This document shows positions 47,718-56,991 of a stretch of 64,000 bases of DNA, in pieces. The notes beneath the pieces were generated by a model. The model was not told where the DNA came from. It saw nothing but the letters and a program-made list of their open reading frames with translations, and did no database searches. A program made the position numbers and the translations under genes. The stretch comes from Sphaerisporangium rubeum. GTDB taxonomy: Bacteria > Actinomycetota > Actinomycetes > Streptosporangiales > Streptosporangiaceae. The stretch lies in contig NZ_JACHIU010000001.1 of NCBI RefSeq assembly GCF_014207705.1, forward strand, positions 1,736,001 to 1,800,000, in the 5' to 3' direction. Position 1 is the first letter of the stretch, and the number at the start of each line of letters is the position of its first letter.

Positions 47718-48833
47718 GTGGCAGCCATCGATCCCGTAGAAGAGATCAACGAGCTTACCGGCACCCTGAAGGGCATTCAGGACGTGCTCGATCTCGACGC
47801 TATGCGCAAGCAGATCGCCGACCTGGAGGCGCAGGCCGCCGCACCCGATCTCTGGAACGACCCCGAGCAGGCGCAGAAGGTCACCAGCAAGCTGTCCCAC
47901 CTGCAGGGTGAGCTCAACAAGGTCGAGGCGCTGGTGCGCCGCCTGGAGGACCTCCCGGTCCTGTTCGAGCTGGCCGAGGCCGAGGACGACGCCGACACGC
48001 GCGCCGAGGCCGACCGCGAGCTCACCTCGCTGCGCGGCGACATCAACGCGCTTGAGGTGCGCACCCTGCTGTCGGGGCCCTACGACGCGCGCGAGGCGCT
48101 GATCACCATCAACTCGCAGGCCGGCGGGGTGGACGCCGCCGACTGGGCCCAGATGCTCATGCGCATGTACCTGCGCTGGGCCGAGCGCAAGGGCTACTCC
48201 ACCGAGGTGTACGACACCTCCTACGCCGAAGAGGCCGGCATCAAGTCGGCGACCTTCGTGGTGAAGGCCCCCTACGCCTACGGCACCCTGCGCGGCGAGC
48301 ACGGCACCCACCGCCTGGTGCGCATCAGCCCGTTCGACAACCAGGGCCGCCGCCAGACGTCCTTCGCCGGCGTGGACGTCGTCCCCGTGGTCGAGCAGAC
48401 CGACCACATCGACATCAACGAGGACGATCTGCGCATCGATGTGTACCGCTCCTCGGGCCCCGGCGGCCAGGGTGTCAACACCACCGACTCCGCGGTCCGC
48501 ATCACCCACCTCCCCACCGGCATCGTGGTCTCCTGCCAGAACGAGCGTTCCCAGCTGCAGAACCGCGCATCGGCGATGGCCGTGCTCCAGGCCAAGCTGC
48601 TGGAGCGCAAGCGGCAGGAGGAGGCCGAGAAGATGTCCGAGCTGCGTGGCGAGACCACGACCTCCTGGGGCACGCAGATCCGCAACTACGTGCTGCACCC
48701 GTACCAGATCGTGAAGGATCTGCGCACGTCGGTCGAGGCGGGCAACCCGACCGCCGTGCTCGACGGCGACCTCGACGAGTTCATCGAGGGCGAGATCCGC
48801 TGGACCCGCCGCCAGGAGTCCGGCGCGGCCTGA
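47718..48833 (+). CDS. prfB: Peptide chain release factor 2
   Basis: A 371-residue RF2, which ends translation at UGA and UAA codons. The tripeptide anticodon is SPF in [15 protein letters not shown], and the peptidyl-tRNA hydrolysis motif is [18 protein letters not shown]. The gene is one continuous frame, without the +1 programmed frameshift of E. coli prfB. GTG at 47718 gives an N-terminus ([12 protein letters not shown]) like other actinobacterial RF2 proteins; a TTG 9 nt upstream overlaps the -10 element. It starts the conserved block prfB, ftsE, ftsX, smpB. Confidence 0.95.
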   Translation: MAAIDPVEEINELTGTLKGIQDVLDLDAMRKQIADLEAQAAAPDLWNDPEQAQKVTSKLSHLQGELNKVEALVRRLEDLPVLFELAEAEDDADTRAEADRELTSLRGDINALEVRTLLSGPYDAREALITINSQAGGVDAADWAQMLMRMYLRWAERKGYSTEVYDTSYAEEAGIKSATFVVKAPYAYGTLRGEHGTHRLVRISPFDNQGRRQTSFAGVDVVPVVEQTDHIDINEDDLRIDVYRSSGPGGQGVNTTDSAVRITHLPTGIVVSCQNERSQLQNRASAMAVLQAKLLERKRQEEAEKMSELRGETTTSWGTQIRNYVLHPYQIVKDLRTSVEAGNPTAVLDGDLDEFIEGEIRWTRRQESGAA

Positions 48834-48961
48834 CCCGTCCGGTCTCTCGGGGCCCTGAGGCCTCTGAGGCATGACCTGACCCCGGCACGGCCCCTGTTCC
48901 GTCACGGCGACCCCGGCGGGGCCCCGGGCTACGGTCGTGGCCCGGCCCCCTGATGCCGGGG

Positions 48962-49153
48962 TCAGCCGCCGTACAGGTGCCTGAGCGCCAGCGTGAAGGC
49001 CAGCAGCACGACCAGCACCACCGCGATGACCATGGGCGACAGCCCGCCGAAACCGTGGTGGTGAAGCCGCTCCCTGCTTTCCCGGCAGACGGGGCAGCGG
49101 CCCTCGACCACCGGTGACGCGCACTGAGCGCAGATGAGATGTTCGCAGCTCAC
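48962..49153 (-). CDS. Small zinc-ribbon membrane protein
   Basis: A 63-residue protein not recognised as a named family. The N-terminus has four or five Cys in a zinc-ribbon pattern (CEHLICAQC, then CPVC), then a His-rich stretch (LHHHGFGG) and one C-terminal membrane helix (about 40-58). The ribbon would face the cytoplasm with the tail in the membrane. GTG start with GAGAGGAAGAG upstream. It lies on the minus strand between prfB and ftsE, both on the plus strand. An inverted repeat (48876-48887 with 48954-48965) surrounds its 3' end. Confidence 0.6.
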   Translation of the reverse strand: MSCEHLICAQCASPVVEGRCPVCRESRERLHHHGFGGLSPMVIAVVLVVLLAFTLALRHLYGG

Positions 49154-49251
49154 AGGGACTCTTCCTCTCCACGAAGATCGCTATACCGGCCCGTTAGCGA
49201 GTGTGGAATCGTTTTGTTTCCGTTATGGACGTTCCATGCCAGTGTTACCCC

Positions 49252-49257
49252 TAGACT
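49252..49257 (+). promoter_or_regulatory. Possible -10 element upstream of ftsE (first of two)
   Basis: TAGACT occurs in the context ACCCCTAGACTG here and again at 49365-49370 in CCCCTAGACTG. Two near-identical -10-like sites 113 bp apart suggest tandem promoters for ftsEX. No clear -35 partners were found. Confidence 0.35.
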
Positions 49258-49389
49258 GAGCCTCGGCCAACCGGAGCGTCGATCCTTGGTAAAGACCGAG
49301 CGACCTCCGGCCGGCAGCAAGGCGATGTGGCCCACTCGGCCACCTCCGCTACCGTCCTAACCCCTAGACTGGCATGCCGTGATGCGCCT

Positions 49390-50079
49390 GTGATCCATTT
49401 CGATAATGTCACCAAGGTCTACAGTAACCAGAACCGGCCCGCCCTCGACCATGTGAGTGTTGACGTCGACAAGGGTGAGTTCGTGTTCCTGGTCGGTCCT
49501 TCGGGGTCGGGGAAGTCGACCTTTCTCCGGCTGGTCCTGAAGGAGGAGCGTCCCAACTCCGGGGCGATCCACGTCGCCGGGAAGGATCTGGCGCGCCTGT
49601 CGAACTTCAAGGTGCCGCACCTGCGCCGCCGGATCGGCTGCGTGTTCCAGGACTTCCGCCTCCTGCCGAACAAGAACGTGTACGAGAACGTCGCGTTCGC
49701 GCTGGAGGTCATCGGCAAGCCCCGGCGGTTCATCCGCAAGGTGGTGCCCGAGGTCGTCGAACTCGTCGGTCTTGAGGGCAAGGCACACCGCATGCCCGAC
49801 GAGCTGTCCGGCGGCGAGCAGCAGCGGGTCGCCATGGCCCGCGCGTTCGTCAACCGGCCGATGATCCTCCTCGCGGACGAGCCCACGGGCAACATCGACC
49901 CCGCGACCAGCATCGGGATCATGAAGGTGCTCGACCGGATCAACCGGACCGGCACCACCGTCGTCATGGCCACCCACGACGCCGCCATCGTCGACTCCAT
50001 GCGCAAGCGCGTGGTCGAGCTGGAGGACGGCAAGATCGTCCGAGATCAGTCTCGCGGCGTGTACGGCCAGGCGTACTGA
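49390..50079 (+). CDS. ftsE: Cell division ATP-binding protein FtsE
   Basis: A 229-residue ABC ATPase. Walker [11 protein letters not shown]-loop VFQDFRLLP, signature LSGGEQQR, Walker [13 protein letters not shown] and the switch His in ATHDAAIV are all present. With FtsX it forms a complex that couples ATP hydrolysis to activation of peptidoglycan hydrolases during division or growth. GTG at 49390 gives the usual N-terminus ([15 protein letters not shown]). In-frame sequence upstream contains promoter-like elements and was rejected. ftsX follows after 31 bp. Confidence 0.96.
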   Translation: MIHFDNVTKVYSNQNRPALDHVSVDVDKGEFVFLVGPSGSGKSTFLRLVLKEERPNSGAIHVAGKDLARLSNFKVPHLRRRIGCVFQDFRLLPNKNVYENVAFALEVIGKPRRFIRKVVPEVVELVGLEGKAHRMPDELSGGEQQRVAMARAFVNRPMILLADEPTGNIDPATSIGIMKVLDRINRTGTTVVMATHDAAIVDSMRKRVVELEDGKIVRDQSRGVYGQAY

Positions 50080-50110
50080 TCGAGCGAGAACGACAGGGGA
50101 CTCCCACGCA

Positions 50111-51019
50111 ATGCGGGCAAACTTCATCTTCTCTGAGGTCTGGATCGGCCTTCGCCGCAACCTGACGATGACCATCGCGGTCATCGTCACCGTGGCCATC
50201 GGCATGGCTCTGCTCGGCATCGGGCTGATGATCAACGCTCAGGTCAGCAACATGAGCACCTACTGGTCCGACAAGGTCCAGCTCTCGGCGTTCCTGTGCA
50301 AGAAGAACGACCCGTTCCAGGCCTGCAAGGGCCGCGGAGCGGTCAGCGCGCAGGAGAAGCAGGCGCTCCAGACGCAGATCCAGAGCATGCCGCAGGTCGA
50401 CAAGGTCTTCTACGAGGACCAGCAGAAGGCGTTCGAGAACTTCAAGGCCGCCTTCAGCAGCAACAGCGTGTTCCTGTCCGCGGTCAAGGTCGAGGACATG
50501 CCGGAGTCGTTCCGGGTGAAGCTCAAGAACCCCGACGACTACAAGGTGGTGTTCGACGCGTTGAGCGGCACCCCCGGCGTGGCCAACGTGGTGAACGACC
50601 AGGAGCTTCTCGACAAGTTCTTCGGGTTGATGGGCAAACTCCGGTGGGCCGCGCTCGTGGTGGCGCTCATCCAGGTGTTCGCGGCGATCCTGCTGATCGG
50701 CAACACGGTGCGGCTGTCGGCGTACAACCGGCGGCGCGAGACCGGCATCATGCGGCTGGTCGGCGCGTCCAACCTGTACATCCAGCTGCCGTTCGTCATG
50801 GAGGGCACCATCGCCGGCCTCATCGGCGGTGTGATCTCCGCGGTCCTGCTGATGTTCGCCAAGATCGTGCTGTTCGACGGCATGCAGAACTACTTCGTGC
50901 TGTCCACACAGCTGAGTTGGAGCGACGTCGCACAGGTGATCACGCTCACCACGGTCGTCGGCGTGCTGATCTGTATCCTCGCGTCGTTCGTCACCCTGCG
51001 CCGTTACCTTCGGGTCTGA
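50111..51019 (+). CDS. ftsX: Cell division permease-like protein FtsX
   Basis: A 302-residue FtsX. It has an N-terminal membrane helix (about 20-45), a large extracellular domain (about 46-175) with two Cys (in FLCKKNDPFQACKG, likely a disulfide), then three helices (about 180-290) with the conserved RRRETGIMRLVGAS. The outer domain normally binds or activates a cell-wall hydrolase such as RipC. ATG start with GGGGA upstream; it directly follows ftsE and precedes smpB by 30 bp. Confidence 0.96.
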   Translation: MRANFIFSEVWIGLRRNLTMTIAVIVTVAIGMALLGIGLMINAQVSNMSTYWSDKVQLSAFLCKKNDPFQACKGRGAVSAQEKQALQTQIQSMPQVDKVFYEDQQKAFENFKAAFSSNSVFLSAVKVEDMPESFRVKLKNPDDYKVVFDALSGTPGVANVVNDQELLDKFFGLMGKLRWAALVVALIQVFAAILLIGNTVRLSAYNRRRETGIMRLVGASNLYIQLPFVMEGTIAGLIGGVISAVLLMFAKIVLFDGMQNYFVLSTQLSWSDVAQVITLTTVVGVLICILASFVTLRRYLRV

Positions 51020-51036
51020 CGGTCACCGCCGCACAG

Positions 51037-51042
51037 TAGGCT
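51037..51042 (+). promoter_or_regulatory. -10 element of a possible leaderless smpB promoter
   Basis: TAGGCT ends 7 nt before the smpB ATG, with TCTGAC (51015-51020) 16 bp upstream as a weak -35. It would allow smpB to be made independently of ftsEX. Confidence 0.45.
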
Positions 51043-51049
51043 CATTGCC

Positions 51050-51517
51050 ATGCCACGCGAGACCGGACGCAAGCTCGTCGCCCAGAACAAGCGGGCCCGG
51101 CACGACTTCCACATCGAGGACACCTTCGAGGCCGGGCTCGTCCTCATGGGCACCGAGGTCAAGTCGCTGCGCGCCGGGCGAGCCAGCCTGGCCGACGGCT
51201 ACGCGCAGGTCAAGGACGACGAGGTGTGGCTGATGAACGTCCACATCCCCGAGTACCACATGGGGACCTGGACCAACCACGCGGCGCGGCGTCCCCGCAA
51301 GCTGCTGCTGCACCGCAAGGAGATCGACAAGCTCATCGGCAAGACCAAGGAGTCGGGCCTGACCATCGTCCCGCTCGCGCTGTACTTCAGCGACGGCAAG
51401 GCCAAGGTCGAGATCGGCCTGGCCCGCGGCAAGAAGACATGGGACAAACGGCACGACCTCGCCGAGAAGCAGGCGACCCGCGAGATGGCCCGCGCACTGC
51501 GGCACCGCAACCGGTGA
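51050..51517 (+). CDS. smpB: SsrA-binding protein SmpB
   Basis: A 155-residue SmpB. It has the OB-fold start [42 protein letters not shown], and the basic C-terminal tail [19 protein letters not shown] that enters the mRNA channel. It delivers alanyl-tmRNA to stalled ribosomes. The RNA partner ssrA lies 2.4 kb downstream on the same strand. Its TGA overlaps the GTG start of the next gene (GTGA). Confidence 0.96.
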   Translation: MPRETGRKLVAQNKRARHDFHIEDTFEAGLVLMGTEVKSLRAGRASLADGYAQVKDDEVWLMNVHIPEYHMGTWTNHAARRPRKLLLHRKEIDKLIGKTKESGLTIVPLALYFSDGKAKVEIGLARGKKTWDKRHDLAEKQATREMARALRHRNR

Positions 51518-53472
51518 GGCCCCGGCAGGCCGTGGCGCGGGGCCCCCGTCGGGTCCTCCCCGCACCACGCACGAGTTCCCCGCGCGCCTCGGCGCGCCGG
51601 GTGGTGTCGGCCGTGCTCTCGCTGGCCGTGGCCGTCCCGGCGCTCGCGGCGTGCTTCGCCGAGCCGTCACCGCACAACGCCGTCAAGGAGTTCCTCGTCG
51701 GCTGGCAGACCGGCGACTACACGGCGGCGGCGCGGCGCACCGACGGCGACCCGAAGCAGGTCGGCCAGGCCCTGGAGAACGTCAAGCTCCAGCTCGACGC
51801 CGCCTCCATCAGGTTCTCCCTGCAGGGTGTCACCACCGAAGGCGACAACGCCGACGCGCGGTTCCACGTCGAGGTGGACCTCGGCGACAACAACCCGCTG
51901 TGGCTGTACGACAACGACCTGCCGCTCCACCTGGTGGACGGCGAGTGGAAGGTCCGCTGGTCGCCGAGCGTCATCCACCCCGAGCTGCGCGCCGGTCAGC
52001 GTTTCGCCGTGGACGCCACCTCCGAGGGCCGCCAGCCCATCCTGGACCGCAACGGCGACCCGCTGCAGGAAGAGGCCACCCTCTACGTCGCCGGCGTCGT
52101 CCCGGCCACCCTCAAGGACCGCGAGACGCTGTGCGAGCAGCTCTTCCAGCTCACCGGCTTCGCGCAGGACCGCCTGCTCAGCCGCATCGTGTCCGCGCCG
52201 CCGCAGTCGTTCGTGCCGCTCGTCACCTTCGGTCGCGCCAAGTACGCGCAGCTGCGCGACCGCCTCGACGGCATCTCCGGCCTCCAGATCGAGAAGAAGC
52301 AGCAGCCGGTCGCCCCCGCGCAGCCCGTCGAGATCATCGGCAAGGTCGGCGCGATCACCGCGGAGACCGAGCAGCAGCTCGGCGGGCCGCAGCGGGCCGG
52401 CGACACCCTCGGCCAGGGCGGGCTGCAGAAGGCGTACCAGGACCAGCTCACCGGCTCCACCGGCACCCGGGTCATCACCTACGACCTCAAGAGCGGCGAG
52501 CAGGTCGCCGAGCTCGCCAGGTGGGAAGGCCGCCTCAACACCTCGGTGAAGACGACCCTCGACAAGGGGGTGCAGCGCGCCGCCGACGCCGCCGCCGGCG
52601 GCTCCTCCGTCCCCTCGCTGCTGGTCGCCGTCAAGGCGTCCACCGGCGACATCCTGGCCGTCGGTTCCCGCCAGCTCCACCAGGAACGCGACGCGCTCGC
52701 CGGCCGTTTCCCGCCTGGCACCGCGTTCTCGCTGGTCGCCGCGGACGGCCTGCTCGAAGCCGGGGTGGACCCCGGCCAGAAGGTGCCGTGCCCCCCCGAC
52801 CGCACCGTAGGCGGCGCTCGCTTCGTGCAGACCTCCGCCATCACCGGCACCGCCCCCACCCTCACCACCGACTTCGCGCACGGCTGCGTCACCGCGCTCG
52901 CCGCACTGGCCCGCCGCGTCGACGCGGAAACCCTGTCCCGCTCCGCCGGCCGCTTCGGCATCGGCGCCGACTGGACCCTTCCGCTCCGCTCCTACAGCGG
53001 CAGCGTCCCGGTGGCCCGCACCGACGCCGCCAAGGCCCGAGTGATCACCGGCCAGACCGTCCGCGTCAGTCCTCTGTCCATGGCTCTCGCCGCCGCCGCC
53101 GTGGCCTCCGGCACCTGGCACCCCCCCACCCTGGTCACCTCCCCCTCGGCCCCCGACCTCACCGCCGAGGTGGCCCCGGTCTCCCCCCCCAAGCCCATCA
53201 CCCTGGACTCCGCCTCTTTGGAGAAACTCCGCTCGATGATGCGCTCCGGCGTGACCACCGGCGCCGCCACCGCCGCCGCCACCCCCGGCCCTCCCGTGTA
53301 CGGCGTGGTCTCCACCGTCACCTACACCGACAAGAAACGCCAACGCACCCTCTCCTGGTTCGTCGGCTGGCAAGGCGACACCGCCATCGCCGTACTGACG
53401 GAAACCCCCACCCCGACCGTCCCGGCCCAGATGGCAGGCCAGTTCTTCAGAAGCCTCCCCGCGGCCTCCTGA
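51514..53472 (+). CDS. PBP-like lipoprotein lacking all transpeptidase motifs
   Basis: A 652-residue lipoprotein with the plan of class B PBPs of the MecA type: signal peptide with lipobox LAAC (Cys47), an NTF2-like MecA-N domain (about 50-155), a dimerisation-type segment ([12 protein letters not shown]) and a transpeptidase-like domain (about 340-650). The three catalytic motifs are altered. SxxK is Thr-Ala-Phe-Ser (403-406, in PPGTAFSL), SxN is Gly-Cys-Val (457-459), and KTG is Thr-Thr-Gly (581-583). It should therefore not crosslink peptidoglycan or bind beta-lactams covalently, and may serve as a scaffold or sensor. GTG overlaps the smpB stop, so the two are translationally coupled. The start is supported by this overlap; a shorter start within the signal region is possible. 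Confidence 0.85.
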   Translation: MRPRQAVARGPRRVLPAPRTSSPRASARRVVSAVLSLAVAVPALAACFAEPSPHNAVKEFLVGWQTGDYTAAARRTDGDPKQVGQALENVKLQLDAASIRFSLQGVTTEGDNADARFHVEVDLGDNNPLWLYDNDLPLHLVDGEWKVRWSPSVIHPELRAGQRFAVDATSEGRQPILDRNGDPLQEEATLYVAGVVPATLKDRETLCEQLFQLTGFAQDRLLSRIVSAPPQSFVPLVTFGRAKYAQLRDRLDGISGLQIEKKQQPVAPAQPVEIIGKVGAITAETEQQLGGPQRAGDTLGQGGLQKAYQDQLTGSTGTRVITYDLKSGEQVAELARWEGRLNTSVKTTLDKGVQRAADAAAGGSSVPSLLVAVKASTGDILAVGSRQLHQERDALAGRFPPGTAFSLVAADGLLEAGVDPGQKVPCPPDRTVGGARFVQTSAITGTAPTLTTDFAHGCVTALAALARRVDAETLSRSAGRFGIGADWTLPLRSYSGSVPVARTDAAKARVITGQTVRVSPLSMALAAAAVASGTWHPPTLVTSPSAPDLTAEVAPVSPPKPITLDSASLEKLRSMMRSGVTTGAATAAATPGPPVYGVVSTVTYTDKKRQRTLSWFVGWQGDTAIAVLTETPTPTVPAQMAGQFFRSLPAAS

Positions 53473-53627
53473 CCACCCGTGAAATCGACGGCGGGGCTGT
53501 TCTCCCCCACCTTCCTGACCACCCGGAAAATCATCAGGCCGCCGAGCAACCATCAGCGGCTCTTCCTGCGTCTTCCAGATTGACTGGTCCCGCTTGGGGG
53601 TTGCGGGTTCAGTCGCCGTGATGAGAC

Positions 53628-53654
53628 CAGGGCTTCATCTCGGGGGAAGCCCTG
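53628..53654 (+). terminator. Hairpin after the PBP-like gene
   Basis: CAGGGCTTC and GAAGCCCTG form a perfect 9-bp stem with a 9-nt loop, about 155 bp after the stop. It could end the smpB-PBP-like transcript. There is no T tract. Confidence 0.5.
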
Positions 53655-53864
53655 CCGTCCGGACCGGCTCGACCCTGCCGGTCGGCCCCCGGGGACGTGT
53701 GCCTCGTGCCCACGCCCCGGGGGTTCGTCACCCCACCCGGCAGACCGCGGTCCCCGAAGCGGTACCCCGCGTACCCATCCGGAAGGGTTCGTGTTCCGGG
53801 CCGCCGACGGCCGCCTCTCCCACCCACGCCGCAGGGTTCGGCATGCGGAGCGCCGGGAATCAAG

Positions 53865-53892
53865 TTGACGTCAGGGGTGTTGGCTTTAGTAT
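53865..53892 (+). promoter_or_regulatory. ssrA promoter
   Basis: TTGACG (53865-53870), a 16-bp spacer and TAGTAT (53887-53892) make a strong vegetative promoter. Transcription would begin near 53899, about 30 nt before the mature 5' end. Confidence 0.75.
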
Positions 53893-53929
53893 CTTCGGAA
53901 GTGCCCGGGTGAGAGCCCGGGCGCCACCA

Positions 53930-54304
53930 GGGGGTGACCGGTTTCGACTTCGACATGTCGCCTCAGGGGAAGCGGGCCGAGGACGGCGGACATAACCTCG
54001 TTAACACTGTGACCGCAAAAAAATAAGTGCCGATAACACGCGCACTCAGGGCCGTATGGCCCTCGCCGCCTGAGCGAGGACCTTGCCCTTGTCAGCCCGG
54101 GACCGCCTCCGGCCCGGAACTGGCATCGCTAGGAGGCTGAACCGCGCGACCCGGTCACGGGGCCGCTAGGGAAACCTAACAGTGACTGAGCCCGTCGGCG
54201 ACTCGCCTGCGTGATCGCCGGGGCTGAGAAACTCACAGCAGGCTGCGCCCGGAGAAGCCCTGGAGCGGTGCCGGAGGACGCGGGTTCGATTCCCGCCACC
54301 TCCA
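53930..54304 (+). ncRNA. ssrA: Transfer-messenger RNA (tmRNA)
   Basis: The 5' end GGGGGTGACCGGTTTCGACT matches the conserved tmRNA start. The 3' end has the T-arm GGGTTCGATTCCCGCC and acceptor strand CACCTCC with discriminator A, which pairs with GGGGGTG. CCA is not encoded (CCCC follows), so it is added later. The tag frame is at 54029-54073 and encodes ADNTRTQGRMALAA, preceded by AAATAAGTGCCGAT, close to the mycobacterial AAATAAGCGCCGAT. It rescues stalled ribosomes with SmpB and tags products for proteolysis. The gene is in one piece, not permuted. Confidence 0.95.
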
Positions 54305-54311
54305 CCCCGAA

Positions 54312-54346
54312 GAGGGCCGGAAGGAACCACGTTCCTCCCGGCCCTC
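54312..54346 (+). terminator. Rho-independent terminator of ssrA
   Basis: GAGGGCCGG pairs with CCGGCCCTC, and the inner AGGAAC/GTTCCT extends the stem. The sequence ACTCTTTT follows. This is the only clear T-tract terminator in the window. Confidence 0.9.
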
Positions 54347-54517
54347 ACTCTTTTCCGCACACCCCGCCTTCGCCGCCATCACGATCCTGGTCATGCGTCT
54401 TCATCCAAGGCACGTACCAGCGGCCGGGGTCATGTACGAGCGGTCCCCGTCCTGTACCAGGGATCCGGTCGCACGTCCTCGGGCCTGTCCTCGTCCCGTC
54501 GCCGGCGGACGTTCTCC

Positions 54518-54578
54518 GGCGCCGGCGCGGTAAGGAGCGGTACGGCGAATTCGGCGCCGTCAGATGGCGGCGGGCCGG
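54518..54578 (+). repeat. Dispersed palindromic repeat, copy E (diverged)
   Basis: GGCGCCGGCGCGG, then GTACGGCGAATTCGGCGCCG and CAGATGGCGG. It matches copies A-D with several changes, including GAATTC for GAATCC. It lies 53 kb from the other copies, so the family is dispersed. Confidence 0.6.
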
Positions 54579-54696
54579 ACGCCGGACCTGTCGCGTGCGT
54601 GTGGAGCAGGGAGTCCACCGCGCCTGGTGTATCCGGATGGTAACAGTTTGTGCTGAACCGGCCGGTGGTGTGGGCTCTGATCGTCATGATGGGCCG

Positions 54697-56787
54697 GTGG
54701 CGAATCGGCATCGATCCTGGCCGGCGATTCTCGTCGACGTTCTTTTGCTGGCGGCCTTGTGTGCGCTCGTGGTGTACGCGGTCAGGCTCACCTCCTTGGA
54801 TCAGAAGGCCACGGTCACCGACACGCTGGGTCTGGTGCTCGCCGCGACGGCCAGCGCGGCGTTGATCGTACGGCGCATACGGAGCAGACTCGACCGTGGG
54901 GTGACGAACCATGATCAGGAGGAGAGCGCCAAGCAGACACTCGTGGGGGTCGTGTGGCGGGAGTGGTCCGACGAGTCGGTGATCCGCTCGCTCGACTATC
55001 CGATTCCGGTGGCGTGGCGGCTCGTCAAGGACCGCCGGCTGGCCGACCACAGGCACCTTGGCGGCATCAAGTTCCCGGACGACGCGGGGGACGACGTCTC
55101 CGCGCTCGCGCGAGACTTCATGAAGCTCGACACGTGGCGCCTGGTCGTCACCGGTGATCCCGGTACCGGCAAGAGCACTCTGGCCATGCGGCTCCTGCTC
55201 GAACTGTCCGGCAAGAAACGTGACCCGGCGTGGCCGGTGCCGGTACTGCTGTCGCTCTCGGGTTGGGACACCACGCAAAAGGGGGGACTGCGTGCCTGGC
55301 TGATCAAGACCTTGGAGCGCGACTACCAGGCCCTGTGGGCGACCGGCCTCGGGACCGGCGCGGCGGACACTCTTGTCACTGGGGGTCACATCCTCCCCAT
55401 CCTGGACGGACTGGACGAGTTACCGGCCCCGGTCCGGGCCGGTGTCATCAGCGCTCTGGAGACCAGTACAGAGCAGTTCGTCCTCACCTCACGGCTCCAG
55501 GAGTTGAGGCAGGCGATCACTGAGCTGGGACGGCCCTTGCCGTGCACGGCCGTCATCGCGCCGAAACCTCTCACGAGGACGATCGCCGAGACCTATCTGC
55601 GTGACCGGCTGCCGCCTGAGCCCGGCCCACACTGGGAGAAGTTGCTGAGCGGCCTGCGTACCGGGAAGCCGGCGGCACTGTCACAGATGGCGGGGACGCC
55701 GCTCGGCTTGTGGCTCCTGAACGCCGTCTACATCAGGACCGGTGCCGACCCGGCTCCCCTGACAGGCGAACTGGGACGTCAGCACGCCGAGCTGGAAGCC
55801 CACCTGTGGGACGGCTACATCCGTGCGCACCTCGCCGCGCGGCCACCCCGTGGCCGTGCGGACGGCCGCTCCGGACTGTCCAGGCTTCAGCCTCGGCATG
55901 AGTGGGATCCGGAGCGGACGCTTGACTACCTGCGGCGCCTGGCCGGGACACTCTCCGCACGCGACACCCGTGACCTGGTATGGTGGCGGCTCGGGATGCA
56001 GGTGCTCTCGGAGAAGGAGCGCAGGCGGGCGGGGCTGAGGATCTGGGGTTGGATCGGCCTTCTCGGTGGCTTGGTCGCGGCGGTCGGGGGACAGCTCCCA
56101 TCGGTGGTCACGATTCCGATGGCTTTCGCGTCGGGGGCGGGGACGTGGATCGCCATCCAGAAGGGGTTCACGGACCGACCCGGACGCGTCAGCCTGCGTA
56201 TGAGGAGCAGGGGAAAGGATCTGACGCGAGTCTTCTCGGTCACGCTGCTGGCCAGGATCGTGCTGGCTGTGCTCTTCGTGGTCGGTGCAGTGCTCGTGGG
56301 GGACGCGGGCCCAGGTCTTGCGGTGCGGATCGGCTTGTGGTCGTCCCTCGGGATCGTCCCGGCGTTCCTCTTCGTCGCGTGGGTGCAGCAGCCCACCTCG
56401 ACGACGGCGCCGATCACGCCGTACGAGACCTGGCGTGCCAGCCGGATCATCGTGATTCTGTGTGTCGCGGTCCCTGGGGTCGTCGCCGGTCTGATCGCGG
56501 GGCTGGTGGCCGGGACGGCGAACGGAGCCGGGTTCGGAATCAAGCTGGGGTTGCTGTCCGGTGTCGCCGGCGGGCTCTCCTTCGGATTCACCATGGTCCA
56601 GTACGCCGCGTGGCTGGCGTTCGCGGCGACCGCATGGCGCTTGGCGGAGCGCGGTGATTACCCGCACAACCTCATGGGGTTCCTGGACGACGCGCATCGA
56701 CTGGGATTTCTCCGAGTGGTCGGTCCGGTCTACCAGTTCCGCCACGCGGGCCTGCAGGACCACCTCGCGCGTCCCGAGCGGCTGTGA
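54697..56787 (+). CDS. Membrane NACHT-domain NTPase
   Basis: A protein of about 696 residues. Two N-terminal membrane helices (about 9-30 and 39-57) precede a NACHT-type STAND NTPase domain: Walker A GDPGTGKST (153-161), Walker B ILDGLDEL (D237, D240-E241) and a sensor segment VLTSRLQEL. The C-terminal half (about 450-660) has about six further membrane helices, ending in VYQFRHAGLQDHLA. NACHT proteins are signal-responsive switches; some bacterial ones act in phage defence, while others have unknown roles. The recognised effector or sensor domain is absent and may be the membrane part. The start is uncertain: GTG 54697 fits the first helix, with an ATG 60 nt upstream as the alternative. It lies next to ssrA. 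Confidence 0.75.
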   Translation: MANRHRSWPAILVDVLLLAALCALVVYAVRLTSLDQKATVTDTLGLVLAATASAALIVRRIRSRLDRGVTNHDQEESAKQTLVGVVWREWSDESVIRSLDYPIPVAWRLVKDRRLADHRHLGGIKFPDDAGDDVSALARDFMKLDTWRLVVTGDPGTGKSTLAMRLLLELSGKKRDPAWPVPVLLSLSGWDTTQKGGLRAWLIKTLERDYQALWATGLGTGAADTLVTGGHILPILDGLDELPAPVRAGVISALETSTEQFVLTSRLQELRQAITELGRPLPCTAVIAPKPLTRTIAETYLRDRLPPEPGPHWEKLLSGLRTGKPAALSQMAGTPLGLWLLNAVYIRTGADPAPLTGELGRQHAELEAHLWDGYIRAHLAARPPRGRADGRSGLSRLQPRHEWDPERTLDYLRRLAGTLSARDTRDLVWWRLGMQVLSEKERRRAGLRIWGWIGLLGGLVAAVGGQLPSVVTIPMAFASGAGTWIAIQKGFTDRPGRVSLRMRSRGKDLTRVFSVTLLARIVLAVLFVVGAVLVGDAGPGLAVRIGLWSSLGIVPAFLFVAWVQQPTSTTAPITPYETWRASRIIVILCVAVPGVVAGLIAGLVAGTANGAGFGIKLGLLSGVAGGLSFGFTMVQYAAWLAFAATAWRLAERGDYPHNLMGFLDDAHRLGFLRVVGPVYQFRHAGLQDHLARPERL

Positions 56788-56991
56788 AGCTTTCAGGGGA
56801 TCAGGCGGGGTGAGGACGCCGGTAAGGGCCTGCTTACCGAGCTGGGGAAGCTGATCGCGTCCGGGTCGGCGCCGATGGGGGCCGCGGAGGCCGTTCCGCT
56901 GTGTACAGGGTCGTGAGTCACAGCGAATGGTGGTGAGCGACCCCCCTCTTTTCTGGCGTGGGGGCTTTCCCTGGTTCTGAGGAGGTCCGGC

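Larger units (their letters stand above)
53473..53929. other. Intergenic region upstream of ssrA
   Basis: About 457 bp. It holds a hairpin at 53628-53654, the ssrA promoter and a short leader hairpin (CCCGGG-TGAGAG-CCCGGG) just before the mature tmRNA end, probably removed by RNase P. The open frames here look random. No gene is supported. Confidence 0.6.
54305..54696. other. Interval between ssrA and the NACHT gene
   Basis: It holds the ssrA terminator, a diverged copy of the dispersed palindromic repeat, and the promoter region of the NACHT gene. No integrase, attachment-site duplication or small gene is seen. Confidence 0.5.

Noticed and set aside
54290-54700. Integrative element inserted at the ssrA 3' end
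   Set aside because: No integrase gene, no excision gene and no second copy of the ssrA 3' end were found in the window, so an island boundary cannot be supported.
56959-56972. A CelR/CebR box upstream of the GH6 cellulase
   Set aside because: The best match, TGGGGGCTTTCCCT, agrees at only 10 of 14 positions and is not a palindrome at the ends. It is too weak to call, so control of this gene by the same repressor remains open.
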